A stretch of DNA of 64,000 nt from PCRC01 sp017848435 (GTDB lineage Bacteria; Pseudomonadota; Gammaproteobacteria; Burkholderiales; Burkholderiaceae_C), in assembly GCA_965284315.1 (NCBI GenBank), contig OZ260072.1:1550001-1614000 (forward strand). The letters are read 5' to 3'. Of the stretch, positions 48,789 through 57,573 are shown in pieces. The translations under genes were made by a program, and so were the position numbers. Below the pieces are notes generated by a model. The model was not told the DNA's origin and ran no database searches. It worked only from the letters and a program-made list of their open reading frames with translations. The stretch's first letter is position 1. The number at the start of each line of letters is the position of its first letter.

Positions 48789-50645
48789 ATGGGTGCTTAC
48801 GAAACGCAAGGCTTCCGGATGGACAATTCCGGACGCCGTGTAGTGGTCGATCCGGTAACGCGGATCGAAGGACATATGCGCTGCGAGGTCAACCTCGACA
48901 GCAACAACGTGATCCGCAATGCCGTCTCCACGGGAACGATGTGGCGGGGCTTGGAAGTGATTCTCAAGGGACGGGATCCCCGCGATGCGTGGGCTTTCGT
49001 GGAGCGCATCTGCGGGGTGTGCACGGGTTGCCACGCGCTGGCATCGGTGCGCGCCGTGGAGGACGCACTCGGCATCGTGATCCCAAAAAACGCCTACCTG
49101 ATCCGCGAGATCATGGCCAAGACGTTGCAGGAGCACGATCATGCGGTTCACTTCTATCACTTGCACGCGCTCGACTGGGTCGACGTCGTGTCGGCACTGA
49201 AGGCCGATCCGAAGAAAACGTCCGAACTGCAGCAGCTGGTATCGCCGAGCCACCCGATGTCGTCGCCCGGCTACTTCCGCGATATCCAGAACCGGCTGAA
49301 GAAGTTCGTTGAGAGCGGTCAGCTCGGTCCCTTCATGAACGGCTACTGGGGCTCGAAGGCGTATGTGCTGCCGCCCGAAGCCAATCTGATGGCGGTCACG
49401 CACTACTTGGAAGCATTGGACCTGCAGAAGGAGTGGGTGAAGGTTCACACGGTCTTCGGAGGCAAGAATCCGCACCCGAACTACCTGGTCGGCGGCGTGC
49501 CTTGCGCAATCAACCTGGACAAGGACGGGGCGGCCGGCGCTCCGGTCAACATGGAGCGCCTGAACTTCATCGAGGCGCGGATCAAGGAGATGATCGAGTT
49601 CAACAACAACGTCTATGTCCCGGACGTTCTGGCGATCGGAACGATCTACAAGCAGGCGGGCTGGCTCTTCGGTGGTGGGTTATCCGCGACCAACGTATTT
49701 GACTACGGCACCTACGAGAAGGTGATGGGCGACCACAAGACGCAGCAGCTGCCGGGCGGCGCCATCGTCGACGGCAACTGGGATGTCATTCACGAAGTCG
49801 ATCCGCGCGATCCCGAGCAAGTGCAAGAGTTCGTGCCGCACAGCTGGTACAAGTACGCGGACGAAAAGAAGGGCTTGCATCCTTGGGACGGGGTCACCGA
49901 GCCGAACTACGTGCTCGGCGACAAGACCAAGGGCACGCGCACCAATATCCAGGAGCTCGACGAAAGCGCGAAGTATTCGTGGATCAAGTCGCCGCGCTGG
50001 CGCGGTCATGCCATGGAAGTGGGACCGCTGTCGCGCTACATCCTGGGCTATGCCCATGCGAAGCAGGGCAACAAGTACTGCCAGCGCGTGAAGGAGCAGA
50101 TCGACACGTCGGCCATGATCATCAACAGCGCCTTCCCGAAGGCGCTGGGGTTGCCCGAGACCAAGTACACCGCCAAGCAACTGCTGCCGACCACCATTGG
50201 CCGCACGCTGGCACGAGCGCTGGAAGCCCAGTACTGCGCGGAAATGATGCTCGAGGACTTCCATGAGCTGGTCGCCAATATCAGGAGCGGCGACAGCAGC
50301 ACGGCCAACGTCGAGAAGTGGGACCCGGCCACGTGGCCGAAGGAAGCCAAGGGCGTGGGTACCGTTGCGGCGCCGCGCGGCGCGCTGGGCCACTGGATCC
50401 GCATCAAGGATGGCCGGATCGAGAACTATCAGTGCGTCGTGCCCACCACCTGGAACGGCAGCCCCCGCGACAACAAGGGGCAGATCGGTGCATTTGAGGC
50501 CAGCCTCATGAATACGCCCATGGCCAATCCGGAGCAGCCTGTCGAGATCCTGCGCACCTTGCATTCATTCGACCCCTGCCTGGCGTGCTCCACGCACATC
50601 ATGAGCCCGGATGGCCAGGAACTTACCAGTGTGAAGGTGCGCTGA
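48789..50645 (+). CDS. hoxG: Membrane-bound [NiFe]-hydrogenase large subunit
   Basis: A 618-residue catalytic subunit. The nickel ligands are Cys75 and Cys78 (RICGVCTGCH) and Cys597 and Cys600 (DPCLACSTH). The C-terminal extension of 15 residues after His603 (IMSPDGQELTSVKVR) is the peptide removed by the HoxM protease after cofactor insertion. Length and Cys numbering coincide with the Cupriavidus HoxG. It has no signal and is exported by the Tat pathway with HoxK. It starts 29 bp after hoxK in the operon. Confidence 0.98.
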   Translation: MGAYETQGFRMDNSGRRVVVDPVTRIEGHMRCEVNLDSNNVIRNAVSTGTMWRGLEVILKGRDPRDAWAFVERICGVCTGCHALASVRAVEDALGIVIPKNAYLIREIMAKTLQEHDHAVHFYHLHALDWVDVVSALKADPKKTSELQQLVSPSHPMSSPGYFRDIQNRLKKFVESGQLGPFMNGYWGSKAYVLPPEANLMAVTHYLEALDLQKEWVKVHTVFGGKNPHPNYLVGGVPCAINLDKDGAAGAPVNMERLNFIEARIKEMIEFNNNVYVPDVLAIGTIYKQAGWLFGGGLSATNVFDYGTYEKVMGDHKTQQLPGGAIVDGNWDVIHEVDPRDPEQVQEFVPHSWYKYADEKKGLHPWDGVTEPNYVLGDKTKGTRTNIQELDESAKYSWIKSPRWRGHAMEVGPLSRYILGYAHAKQGNKYCQRVKEQIDTSAMIINSAFPKALGLPETKYTAKQLLPTTIGRTLARALEAQYCAEMMLEDFHELVANIRSGDSSTANVEKWDPATWPKEAKGVGTVAAPRGALGHWIRIKDGRIENYQCVVPTTWNGSPRDNKGQIGAFEASLMNTPMANPEQPVEILRTLHSFDPCLACSTHIMSPDGQELTSVKVR

Positions 50646-50676
50646 GCGCGCCGCCCAGAACTTGCGAGTCAATCAC

Positions 50677-51279
50677 ATGAACATCAACATGAACAAAACC
50701 AGATTTGTGCGCGCGACCGGTTTCGCGATCCTGATGCTCGGCGCCGCAACCGCGCAAGCGCATCCTGGACACGGCACAGAAGACTTTGCAGCGGGTCTCG
50801 CACATCCATTCGGGGGACTTGACCATTTGCTGGCAATGATTGCGGTCGGCATCTGGTCGGCGGCCGTGCTGCCGGCCGGCCGGCGTGCAATGGGGCCTGG
50901 CGTGTTCCTCGCGATGCTGCTCGTGGGAGCCCTCGCGGGAACGGCGGGCATCCAATTGTCGGGGGTTGAAGTCGCGATCTCGGCAAGCGTGGTGGCCCTT
51001 GGTGCCATGCTCCTGAGGGGTACGCGTACCCGCTTGCTACCGGGATTGCTGATGATCGCCACTGCGGCCGTATTCCACGGGCTGGCGCACGGCGCCGAGA
51101 TGCTTTCTGGCCAGGCATTCGCAGCCTACGCTGGTGGCTTCATGCTGGGCTCGGCAGCATTGCACGGCGCGGGGCTCGCGATGGGTGGCGTCTTGGCGCG
51201 CCTGCCGGCATGGACCGGGCGTGCGATCGCTTCCTTGTTGGCGGCAACCGGGCTGATGATGCTGGCCGCCCGCGTTTGA
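50677..51279 (+). CDS. hupE: HupE/UreJ-family membrane protein (probable nickel permease)
   Basis: A 200-residue membrane protein. A cleavable signal-like N-terminus (ATGFAILMLGAATAQAHPGH) is followed by about six helices. The HupE/UreJ motif HPFGGLDHLLAMIAVG and the later AAVFHGLAHGAEM supply histidines thought to bind nickel. HupE in rhizobia mediates Ni(II) uptake for hydrogenase. ATG 50677 is used; 50689 is an alternative. It sits between hoxG and hoxZ, which in the Cupriavidus operon as I know it are directly adjacent. Confidence 0.9.
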   Translation: MNINMNKTRFVRATGFAILMLGAATAQAHPGHGTEDFAAGLAHPFGGLDHLLAMIAVGIWSAAVLPAGRRAMGPGVFLAMLLVGALAGTAGIQLSGVEVAISASVVALGAMLLRGTRTRLLPGLLMIATAAVFHGLAHGAEMLSGQAFAAYAGGFMLGSAALHGAGLAMGGVLARLPAWTGRAIASLLAATGLMMLAARV

Positions 51280-51311
51280 ATTTGGCCTGATTTTTTCCAA
51301 CGGAGACCATC

Positions 51312-52064
51312 ATGTCCGCAACGAGTGCCGCCCCGCGCGGCAACACGACTACATCCTCAACGACTGAAACGGCAACCGACGCGCGGGAGATGGCCAAGGG
51401 CATCTCGATCAAGTCGGTGTATGTGTACGAGGTGCCTGTGCGCATATGGCACTGGACCAACGCGCTGTCCATTACGGTGCTGGCGATTACAGGCTACTTC
51501 ATCGGCTCGCCTTTGCCCACCATGCCGGGTGAGGCCAGCGATCACTTCCTGATGGGCTACATCAGGTTCGCGCATTTTGCCGCGGGGTACGTGCTGGCTG
51601 TCGGCTTCATCGGCCGCGTCTATTGGGCCGTCGTGGGCAATCACCATGCGCGCGAGCTATTTTGGCTGCCGATCACCCGGCGCGCCTACTGGCGCGAAGT
51701 GTGGGGCATGATGAAGTGGTACAGCTTCACCAGCCCACGCCCTGGCCGCTATGTGGGGCACAACCCGCTGGCGCGGTTGGCGATGTTCGGGATGTTCATG
51801 TTGACCACCATCTTCATGATCGTCACCGGATTCGCGCTGTATGGCGAGGGCACGCAAGCCGGCTCGTGGGCCGAGCGGCTTTTCGGCTGGGTGATTCCGC
51901 TTTTCGGTCAGTCGCAGGACGTTCACACCTGGCATCACCTCGGTATGTGGTGGCTCGTGATCTTCGTCATCCTGCATGTCTATGCGGCGATCCGAGAAGA
52001 CATCATGGGCCGCTCCAGCGTCATCAGCACGATGATCTCCGGTCACCGGACATTCAAGGATTGA
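51312..52064 (+). CDS. hoxZ: Ni/Fe-hydrogenase b-type cytochrome subunit
   Basis: A 250-residue di-haem cytochrome b of the HupC/HyaC/HoxZ family. After a 30-residue Ser/Thr-rich leader come four transmembrane helices with haem-ligand histidines in VRIWHWTNALSITVLAITG, YIRFAHFAAGYVLAVGF, and HTWHHLGMWWLVIFVILHVY. It accepts electrons from HoxK and reduces quinone, linking hydrogen oxidation to respiration. ATG 51312 was chosen; the second half aligns with the family and the N-terminal leader is longer than usual. Confidence 0.95.
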   Translation: MSATSAAPRGNTTTSSTTETATDAREMAKGISIKSVYVYEVPVRIWHWTNALSITVLAITGYFIGSPLPTMPGEASDHFLMGYIRFAHFAAGYVLAVGFIGRVYWAVVGNHHARELFWLPITRRAYWREVWGMMKWYSFTSPRPGRYVGHNPLARLAMFGMFMLTTIFMIVTGFALYGEGTQAGSWAERLFGWVIPLFGQSQDVHTWHHLGMWWLVIFVILHVYAAIREDIMGRSSVISTMISGHRTFKD

Positions 52065-52067
52065 GCC

Positions 52068-52694
52068 ATGCGGACCGAACCCAGCTCAATCTGCGTCCTC
52101 GGAATCGGCAATGTGCTGTGGGCCGATGAAGGATTCGGCGTTCGCTGCATCGAGACGCTGCAGCGGCGGTACGAGTTCGCACCGCACGTGCAACTGATCG
52201 ATGGCGGCACGCAAGGCCTCTATCTCATCCAGCATGTGCAGCAGGCAACCAGCCTGTTGATCTTCGACGCGATCGACTACGGCCTGGCGCCGGGCACGCT
52301 GAAGGTCGTGCATGGCGACGACGTGCCGCGCTTCATGGGGGCCAAGAAGATGAGCCTGCACCAGACCGGATTTCAAGAGGTGCTGACACTGGCGCAATTT
52401 ACCGGAAGCTTTCCGAGGGACATCTTGCTGATAGGCTGCCAGCCTGAGGAGCTCGAGGATTACGGCGGTAGCCTGAGGCCGAGCGTGAAAATCGCCTTGG
52501 AGGACGCACTCGCGCTCGGGGTCAATGAACTACGCCAGTGGGGCGCGCAGCCGGCTCCCCGTGCCCGCCCGCTGAGCGACGCGGAGGCCGTGACCTTCAG
52601 CGAGCTTGCGCTCACGCGTTATGAAGGCCAGCGCCCGGATGCCGAAATGGCGTGCCGCATCGGCGACGAGCGCTTCCTCGCTACCGCTGCTTGA
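52068..52694 (+). CDS. hoxM: Hydrogenase maturation protease HoxM (HupD/HyaD family)
   Basis: A 208-residue endopeptidase that trims the C-terminus of HoxG after nickel insertion. The family features are VLGIGNVLWADEGFGVRC (Glu nickel ligand), LIDGGTQGLYLI, LIFDAIDYGLAPG (Asp ligand) and MSLHQTGFQEVL (His ligand), followed by LIGCQPEELEDYGG. It starts 3 bp after the hoxZ stop. Confidence 0.95.
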   Translation: MRTEPSSICVLGIGNVLWADEGFGVRCIETLQRRYEFAPHVQLIDGGTQGLYLIQHVQQATSLLIFDAIDYGLAPGTLKVVHGDDVPRFMGAKKMSLHQTGFQEVLTLAQFTGSFPRDILLIGCQPEELEDYGGSLRPSVKIALEDALALGVNELRQWGAQPAPRARPLSDAEAVTFSELALTRYEGQRPDAEMACRIGDERFLATAA

Positions 52695-52704
52695 GGACTG
52701 TGCC

Positions 52705-53004
52705 ATGTGCATCGGCATTCCCATGCAGGTCATTGCGGTCGAGCCCGGGCACGCAGTGTGCAATGGCCGCGGTGAAACGCGTCGTGTCCGCACCGTACTG
52801 GTGGGGCACGTCGAGCCGGATGACTGGTTGCTGGTTTTCATCGACAGCGCGCAAGAAGTGATCACCGTTGAACGTGCGCAAGAGATCAACGCCACGATGA
52901 ATCTGATGCAAGCTTGTCTCTCCGGCGGGGCCTTGCCGGAGGCCGCCTTCGCGCTGCCGTCAGCCATGTCTCGAGAACAACTGCTGGCGCTCTCGACGCC
53001 TTGA
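52705..53004 (+). CDS. hoxL: HypC/HoxL-family hydrogenase chaperone
   Basis: A 99-residue HypC-like protein beginning MCIGIPMQVI. The N-terminal Cys2 is needed for handling the Fe(CN)2CO group and for contact with the large subunit. It is the HoxG-specific second HypC-type chaperone, distinct from the HypC encoded further on. The longer C-terminus (LSGGALPEAAFALPSAM) fits HoxL. It follows hoxM by 10 bp. Confidence 0.93.
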   Translation: MCIGIPMQVIAVEPGHAVCNGRGETRRVRTVLVGHVEPDDWLLVFIDSAQEVITVERAQEINATMNLMQACLSGGALPEAAFALPSAMSREQLLALSTP

Positions 53005-53025
53005 TACCCATTCCCAGGAGATTCC

Positions 53026-53535
53026 ATGAGTGCTGACATTGCCGTTGCCGAATCCACCGAGGCGCTCGTGAAGCTGCCCGTCCACGCGCCGCGACCGGTA
53101 ACTGAAACGTCGCCGCTGGTCGAGCGCCTTGTGACGGAACACGGCGCCACGTGGGTCGACGAGAGCACCATTGCCGAATGGGCTGCGGAAGGCGGCGACC
53201 GCGTCGTGCTGTTCGCGGGTGATGCCATCCGGTTTCCCGAAGGACAGGACTTCGCCGTCATCCTTCCCGAACTGCAACGCAGCCTGCCCGGGCGTTTCAA
53301 GGTGGCCGTGATGCAGCGCCGGATCGAAGATGCAGTGGCGCGGCGCTACGGATCGCAGCACTGGCCCGCCTTGCTGTTCCTGCGCGATGGCAAGTTCGTC
53401 ACCACGCTGACGGGCATGTACGACTGGGATGTGTTCGTGAAAGAAGTCGAGCGCGCACTGGCGATGCCGGTATCGCGCGCTCCCATCGGCATTCCGGTGG
53501 TAAGCGCCACAGGCAGTGGTTCATCGTGTCATTGA
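53026..53535 (+). CDS. hoxO: HoxO/HupG-family hydrogenase assembly protein (thioredoxin-like)
   Basis: A 169-residue protein of the HyaE/HupG/HoxO family. It has a thioredoxin-like fold without the CxxC active site (VVLFAGDAIRFPEGQDFAVI, WPALLFLRDGKFVTTLTGMY). In Cupriavidus, HoxO works with HoxQ on the HoxK precursor and helps insertion of its Fe-S clusters and Tat proofreading. ATG 53026 follows an AGGAG site. It is part of the contiguous hox operon. Confidence 0.92.
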   Translation: MSADIAVAESTEALVKLPVHAPRPVTETSPLVERLVTEHGATWVDESTIAEWAAEGGDRVVLFAGDAIRFPEGQDFAVILPELQRSLPGRFKVAVMQRRIEDAVARRYGSQHWPALLFLRDGKFVTTLTGMYDWDVFVKEVERALAMPVSRAPIGIPVVSATGSGSSCH

Positions 53536-53548
53536 GAAGCAACCACAC

Positions 53549-54415
53549 ATGAAAGAATTCCCCATTCCGGTCATCGCGTTGGGTCCCGGCACGCAGGTCG
53601 AGGACGAAACGCTGGAATACATGGCCATGCCCCAAGGCATGGAAACCTTCCGCCCTCCGATCCTGCCGGAGCCGGAAGAGATCGCATCCTGTGAACAGGC
53701 GCACATCGCGCTTCGTCAGGCGTTGGCCCATCTGGACGAAGTGTGCCGCGACGGACGCAACCGCAGCGTGGCATTGGACGGTCTGTCGCAGGCCGATCTG
53801 CGGCTGATCAACCAGGTGCTGGGCGAGGGCGAGGTCAGCGCACGGGTCATTGACAAGGGAGACACGAAGGCGGAACTGAGCGTGCAGGAATCTGTTTTCG
53901 CCGGCGTGTGGCGCGTCGTGCAATCCGTGAACGGCGCCGTCGTGTCCGATACCCTCGAGCTGGGCGGGATTCCGGATTCGCTGAAACGTGTCGCGCAGCT
54001 GGACGTCTGGGCCCAGGTCCCGCGTTGGGAAGGCGCGCTGCCACCGAATGTGCAAAACGCACCCGCGCTGCTGGCCGAACTCGAAGACCAGTGGAAGCAA
54101 TGGCAACCGGGCAATCCCACCCATGTGGTGAACCTGACCTTGCTGCCGATGTCGCAGGAGGACATCGGGTTCCTCGATCACCACCTGGGTACCGGCCGCG
54201 TACTGATCCTGTCGCGTGGATACGGCAACTGCCGTATCACCAATACATGCATGCCGAATTGCTGGCGCGTCGTGTACTACAACTCGCAAGACATCGTGAT
54301 CCTGAATACAGTCGAAGTCATCGACTTGCCGGAAGTGGCACAAGCCGCGCGCGAAGATCTGGAAGATTCCCGGGAGCGGTTGCAGGAAGTGCTGCAGTGG
54401 GTGGAGCACGCATGA
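53549..54415 (+). CDS. hoxQ: HoxQ/HupH-family hydrogenase assembly protein
   Basis: A 288-residue protein of the HyaF/HupH/HoxQ family. Characteristic blocks are FPIPVIALGPGTQVEDE, ETFRPPILPEPEEI, VQESVFAGVWRV and, near the C-terminus, LSRGYGNCRITNTCMPNCWR with conserved cysteines. It is thought to chaperone the small-subunit precursor together with HoxO. The ATG at 53549 was selected. Its stop overlaps hoxR by ATGA. Confidence 0.93.
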   Translation: MKEFPIPVIALGPGTQVEDETLEYMAMPQGMETFRPPILPEPEEIASCEQAHIALRQALAHLDEVCRDGRNRSVALDGLSQADLRLINQVLGEGEVSARVIDKGDTKAELSVQESVFAGVWRVVQSVNGAVVSDTLELGGIPDSLKRVAQLDVWAQVPRWEGALPPNVQNAPALLAELEDQWKQWQPGNPTHVVNLTLLPMSQEDIGFLDHHLGTGRVLILSRGYGNCRITNTCMPNCWRVVYYNSQDIVILNTVEVIDLPEVAQAAREDLEDSRERLQEVLQWVEHA

Positions 54416-54648
54416 ACTCGAGCAGCGCGCCGCGGTTCGAAGGTAGCTACCTCGGCAACAGCGCGCGCCTGCCCGACAACGCACGTCTCGAATGCAAAAT
54501 CTGCTGGTGGGTCTATGACCCAGCCCAGGGTGACCCTGTCTGGCAAATCGATCCCGGAACGCCTTTCTGTGACTTGCCTGCGCACTGGCGCTGTCCGGAA
54601 TGCGACGGCGATGCCGAGCAGTTCATGGTTTTGCACGAGGCTGGCTGA
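54412..54648 (+). CDS. hoxR: Rubredoxin-type protein HoxR
   Basis: A 78-residue rubredoxin with two CxxC iron-binding motifs, LECKICWWVYDPAQGDP and HWRCPECDGD. HoxR/HupI-type rubredoxins are present in aerobic hydrogenase operons and protect or assist maturation of the small-subunit Fe-S clusters under oxygen. The first 25 residues form a variable leader. A long frame extends upstream through hoxQ but the overlapping ATG is the natural start. Confidence 0.95.
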   Translation: MNSSSAPRFEGSYLGNSARLPDNARLECKICWWVYDPAQGDPVWQIDPGTPFCDLPAHWRCPECDGDAEQFMVLHEAG

Positions 54649-54664
54649 GAAGGTCAATAGCTCC

Positions 54665-55171
54665 ATGCAGTCGATCAGTACTCGAGTGGATGCGCTGGTG
54701 GCCCTGTTCACCTGCATCGCCGAAACGCGCATGTCTGGCGTGCCGATCCTGAATCCTTCGCTGCGTGTCGAGGCAGTCGGCATGGAAACCTGCAAGACCG
54801 CGGATCCCGATGACACGTCCGGTGTTGCGGGCATCCTCATTGCACCGTGGTTCATGAACCTGGTGTGGTTTCCGCTGGCGAGGACGGATCGGCCGGCGAT
54901 GTCCGGCATCACGCGAAGGCGCATCTTTGAGCGCGGCAGTTTCGATTTCATCTGCGCCCACGAACCGGACTTCGGCGACTACGAAGCGTGCTCGCTGTTC
55001 TCTCCGATGTTCGATTTCGCCGACCATGCCACCGCACACGACACCGCGAAATGTGTCCTGCGCGAACTGCGCGAGCCCGCCTCCGTGGCAACGCCGGCAC
55101 AAGCAAGAGCGAGCGAATTGCCTGCGCGTCGCGCATTCCTGCTGGGACGCAGTTCGAGGGCTGCCGCATGA
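54665..55171 (+). CDS. hoxT: HoxT/HupJ (HybE-like) hydrogenase chaperone
   Basis: A 168-residue protein of the HybE/HupJ/HoxT family. It contains FTCIAETRMSGVPILNPSLR, AVGMETC, GILIAPWFMNLVWFPL and FDFICAHEPDFGDYEACSLF followed by SPMFDFAD, all typical. HoxT helps assemble the small subunit, especially in oxygen. The ATG at 54665 lies 12 bp after a GAAGG site; a longer frame would overlap hoxR. The stop overlaps hoxV by ATGA. Confidence 0.9.
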   Translation: MQSISTRVDALVALFTCIAETRMSGVPILNPSLRVEAVGMETCKTADPDDTSGVAGILIAPWFMNLVWFPLARTDRPAMSGITRRRIFERGSFDFICAHEPDFGDYEACSLFSPMFDFADHATAHDTAKCVLRELREPASVATPAQARASELPARRAFLLGRSSRAAA

Positions 55172-56364
55172 AGCCGCAAGTGGTCGATACGTTGGCTGGC
55201 GAACTGCGCCTGCACCCAGGCCGTCCGCGACCAGCCAATATCGAGAGTACGCGACGTGACTACGCAGCGCTATTGACCCGTGGAATTCCGGCCGACCAGG
55301 TTTCGGCCGTGCTCGGGAATCTGTACACATTGTGTGGCCATGCCCACCGCTTGTGTTCGGAGATGGCGGTGGCCGCGGCAAGGGGACGCCCCCGTGCAGC
55401 AGACCCGGCCGAAGTCGCCCGACTTCAGCGCGACACCGCGAGCGAACACGTCCGCCGCATGACCCTGGACTGGCCCCGGCAACTCGGTGCGGGTTCGAGC
55501 GTCGCTTCAATCGAAGAAGAGGCTCGCCTTGCGTTGGTGCAATGTCCGATCGTTCTGCGCGCCTCCGAACCATCTTCATCGACTGCACCGGAGTTGCACC
55601 CTGGCTTGCTCCACTGGCTGGAAGCTTCTATCTTGCAGACGCCGGCCAGTGAATGGCTAGCCTGCTGGGACCAGGAGCCCGCTGGCTCCCTGCGCAGCTG
55701 GAGTGAATCGTCTTCTTCCTGGCTGGCCCGCTTGCTCAATCACGCTCGCTCCATGGCGGACGTGCAAACAAGCAGCGCGACCGGACTACGCGTTCATGCC
55801 AGCGATATGGGCCTCAGGCTCCTGGCGGACTGCATGGGCAGCAAGCCCGAATTCACACGCACTCCGGTATGGCGCGGCGAATGCGCGGAGACAGGCACCT
55901 GGACGCGTCTGCGCCAGCCCATGCCACCGTTGGTCGACACCGCTTGGTTGAAACTGGGTTCGCGGGTGGCGGAACTGGCACGACTTGCGACAACGCCCAC
56001 GCCTGCCGCCGCCGGTGATGAACTATTGGACGCAGGTTGCCTCGCGCTGGCGCGGTACGAGGGCATTGCATGGGTCGAGATGGCGCGCGGCTTGTTGCTT
56101 CACCACGTCGTCCTGGACGACGACGGGCACCAGGCGCAGGTGGGCGCGTGTCATGTGCTCGCGCCCACGGAATGGAATTTTCATCCACGGGGCCCCGTTG
56201 CACAGGTGCTCGAGAGCATGGAGGCGAGACCCGATGTTTCGACTAGATGTGAGCTCGAATTGCTGGTTGCAGCGTACGACCCTTGCATCAGACATGAGCT
56301 CGTGTGCGAAGAAGAAGTCGCAATGACCCAAAACGCTGCCATCACGGAGAGCGCCCATGCATGA
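55168..56364 (+). CDS. hoxV: HoxV/HupK hydrogenase assembly scaffold
   Basis: A 398-residue homologue of the large subunit without the active site. HoxV/HupK serves as a scaffold on which the Fe(CN)2CO group is assembled before transfer to HoxG. Remnants of the large-subunit pattern are LYTLCGHAHRLCSEMAVAAA at about 55-75 (position of the RxCGxC region) and AAYDPCIRHEL near the C-terminus, which keeps DPC but lacks the second Cys. It overlaps hoxT by ATGA and hypA by 8 bp. Confidence 0.88.
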   Translation: MKPQVVDTLAGELRLHPGRPRPANIESTRRDYAALLTRGIPADQVSAVLGNLYTLCGHAHRLCSEMAVAAARGRPRAADPAEVARLQRDTASEHVRRMTLDWPRQLGAGSSVASIEEEARLALVQCPIVLRASEPSSSTAPELHPGLLHWLEASILQTPASEWLACWDQEPAGSLRSWSESSSSWLARLLNHARSMADVQTSSATGLRVHASDMGLRLLADCMGSKPEFTRTPVWRGECAETGTWTRLRQPMPPLVDTAWLKLGSRVAELARLATTPTPAAAGDELLDAGCLALARYEGIAWVEMARGLLLHHVVLDDDGHQAQVGACHVLAPTEWNFHPRGPVAQVLESMEARPDVSTRCELELLVAAYDPCIRHELVCEEEVAMTQNAAITESAHA

Positions 56365-56704
56365 GGCGAGTCTCGCGGGCGGCATCCTCAAGCTGGTCGA
56401 GGACGCAGCGGCGAAAGAGGGCTTCCGGCGCGTCACTGTGCTGTGCCTCGAGGCCGGGCAGCTTGCGGGCATCGAGCTGCGCGCGCTGCGCTTCGCGCTC
56501 GAAGCCCTGGCGCCCGGGACATTGCTGCACGAGTCGCGAATTGATATCGACGAGCTTCCGGGCGCCGCGTGGTGCCTGCCTTGCAGCAAATCAGTCGAAT
56601 TGCGCCAACGCGGCGATGCGTGCCCTCATTGCGGGCGCTATCAGCTTCAGGCGACAGGCGGCACCGAATTGCGCGTGGTCGAGCTGATGGTGGAAGACAA
56701 CTAA
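56357..56704 (+). CDS. hypA: Hydrogenase nickel insertion protein HypA
   Basis: A 115-residue HypA. The N-terminal MHEASLAGGIL holds the nickel-binding His2, though with Ala instead of the more common Met/Leu after Glu. The zinc site is formed by WCLPCSKSVELRQRGDACPHCG (two CxxC pairs). HypA delivers nickel to the large subunit with HypB. It overlaps the end of hoxV. Confidence 0.94.
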   Translation: MHEASLAGGILKLVEDAAAKEGFRRVTVLCLEAGQLAGIELRALRFALEALAPGTLLHESRIDIDELPGAAWCLPCSKSVELRQRGDACPHCGRYQLQATGGTELRVVELMVEDN

Positions 56705-56727
56705 CGACAAGTTCCAGGAGACATGCC

Positions 56728-57573
56728 ATGTGTGTAGTTTGTGGTTGCACCGGTACCCCCGCGGCTGACGCCGATCAGCATTCCCATCATGAGCACGAGC
56801 ACGAGCACGGCCACGTGCAGGCAGGGCCGGCCCACGGCGATCTGCACTTCGGATTGGGGGCGGCTCGCGTCTCGGTGCCCGGCATGAGCCAAGCGCGAGC
56901 CGTCAAGATCGAGTCCGACATTCTTTCCGAGAACAACCGGGTGGCTCGGCGAAACCGCTTTCACTTCGCCGCCCATGGGGTCACCGCTTTGAATCTCGTG
57001 TCCAGTCCGGGCTCCGGCAAGACGACGTTGCTGTGCGCCACGATTGAAGCCTTGAAAGCAACTCGCCCCGACCTCCGTGTTGCCGTGATAGAGGGCGACC
57101 AGCAAACAAGTTTCGACGCCGATCGCATTCGCGCGACCGGGGCCCCCGCAGTGCAGATCAACACAGGCAAGGGCTGTCATCTGGACGCGCCGATGGTCGA
57201 ACAGGCATTCTTGCAACTGCACGATCACCATCATGATGACGCAGGCGGCGCGGCCAGCCTGCTGTTCATCGAAAACGTCGGCAACCTGGTGTGCCCCGCG
57301 GTCTGGGACTTGGGAGAGGCCGCCAAGGTCGCCATTTTGTCGGTCACCGAGGGCGAGGAAAAGCCGCTCAAGTACCCGGACATGTTCGCCGCGGCGCAGT
57401 TGATGGTGATCAACAAGATCGACCTGTTGCCTCATGTGCGCTTCGACGTTCAGCGTTGCGTTGAAGCTGCCCGCCGCGTCAATCCGGTCATCGAAGTCCT
57501 GGAACTGTCCGCCACGACCGGCGAGGGCATGGACGCGTGGCTCACCTGGCTCAGCACCGCGGCCGCGGCATGA
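56728..57573 (+). CDS. hypB: Hydrogenase nickel incorporation GTPase HypB
   Basis: A 281-residue GTPase. The N-terminal metal motif MCVVCGC and a His-rich stretch (HSHHEHEHEHGH) bind nickel. The G domain has the P-loop VSSPGSGKTTL, the switch region GDQQTSFDADRI, LFIENVGNLVCPA and the NKID base-specificity motif. It powers nickel delivery with HypA. A second His cluster (HDHHHDD, about residue 170) is an added feature. It overlaps hypF by ATGA. Confidence 0.96.
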   Translation: MCVVCGCTGTPAADADQHSHHEHEHEHGHVQAGPAHGDLHFGLGAARVSVPGMSQARAVKIESDILSENNRVARRNRFHFAAHGVTALNLVSSPGSGKTTLLCATIEALKATRPDLRVAVIEGDQQTSFDADRIRATGAPAVQINTGKGCHLDAPMVEQAFLQLHDHHHDDAGGAASLLFIENVGNLVCPAVWDLGEAAKVAILSVTEGEEKPLKYPDMFAAAQLMVINKIDLLPHVRFDVQRCVEAARRVNPVIEVLELSATTGEGMDAWLTWLSTAAAA

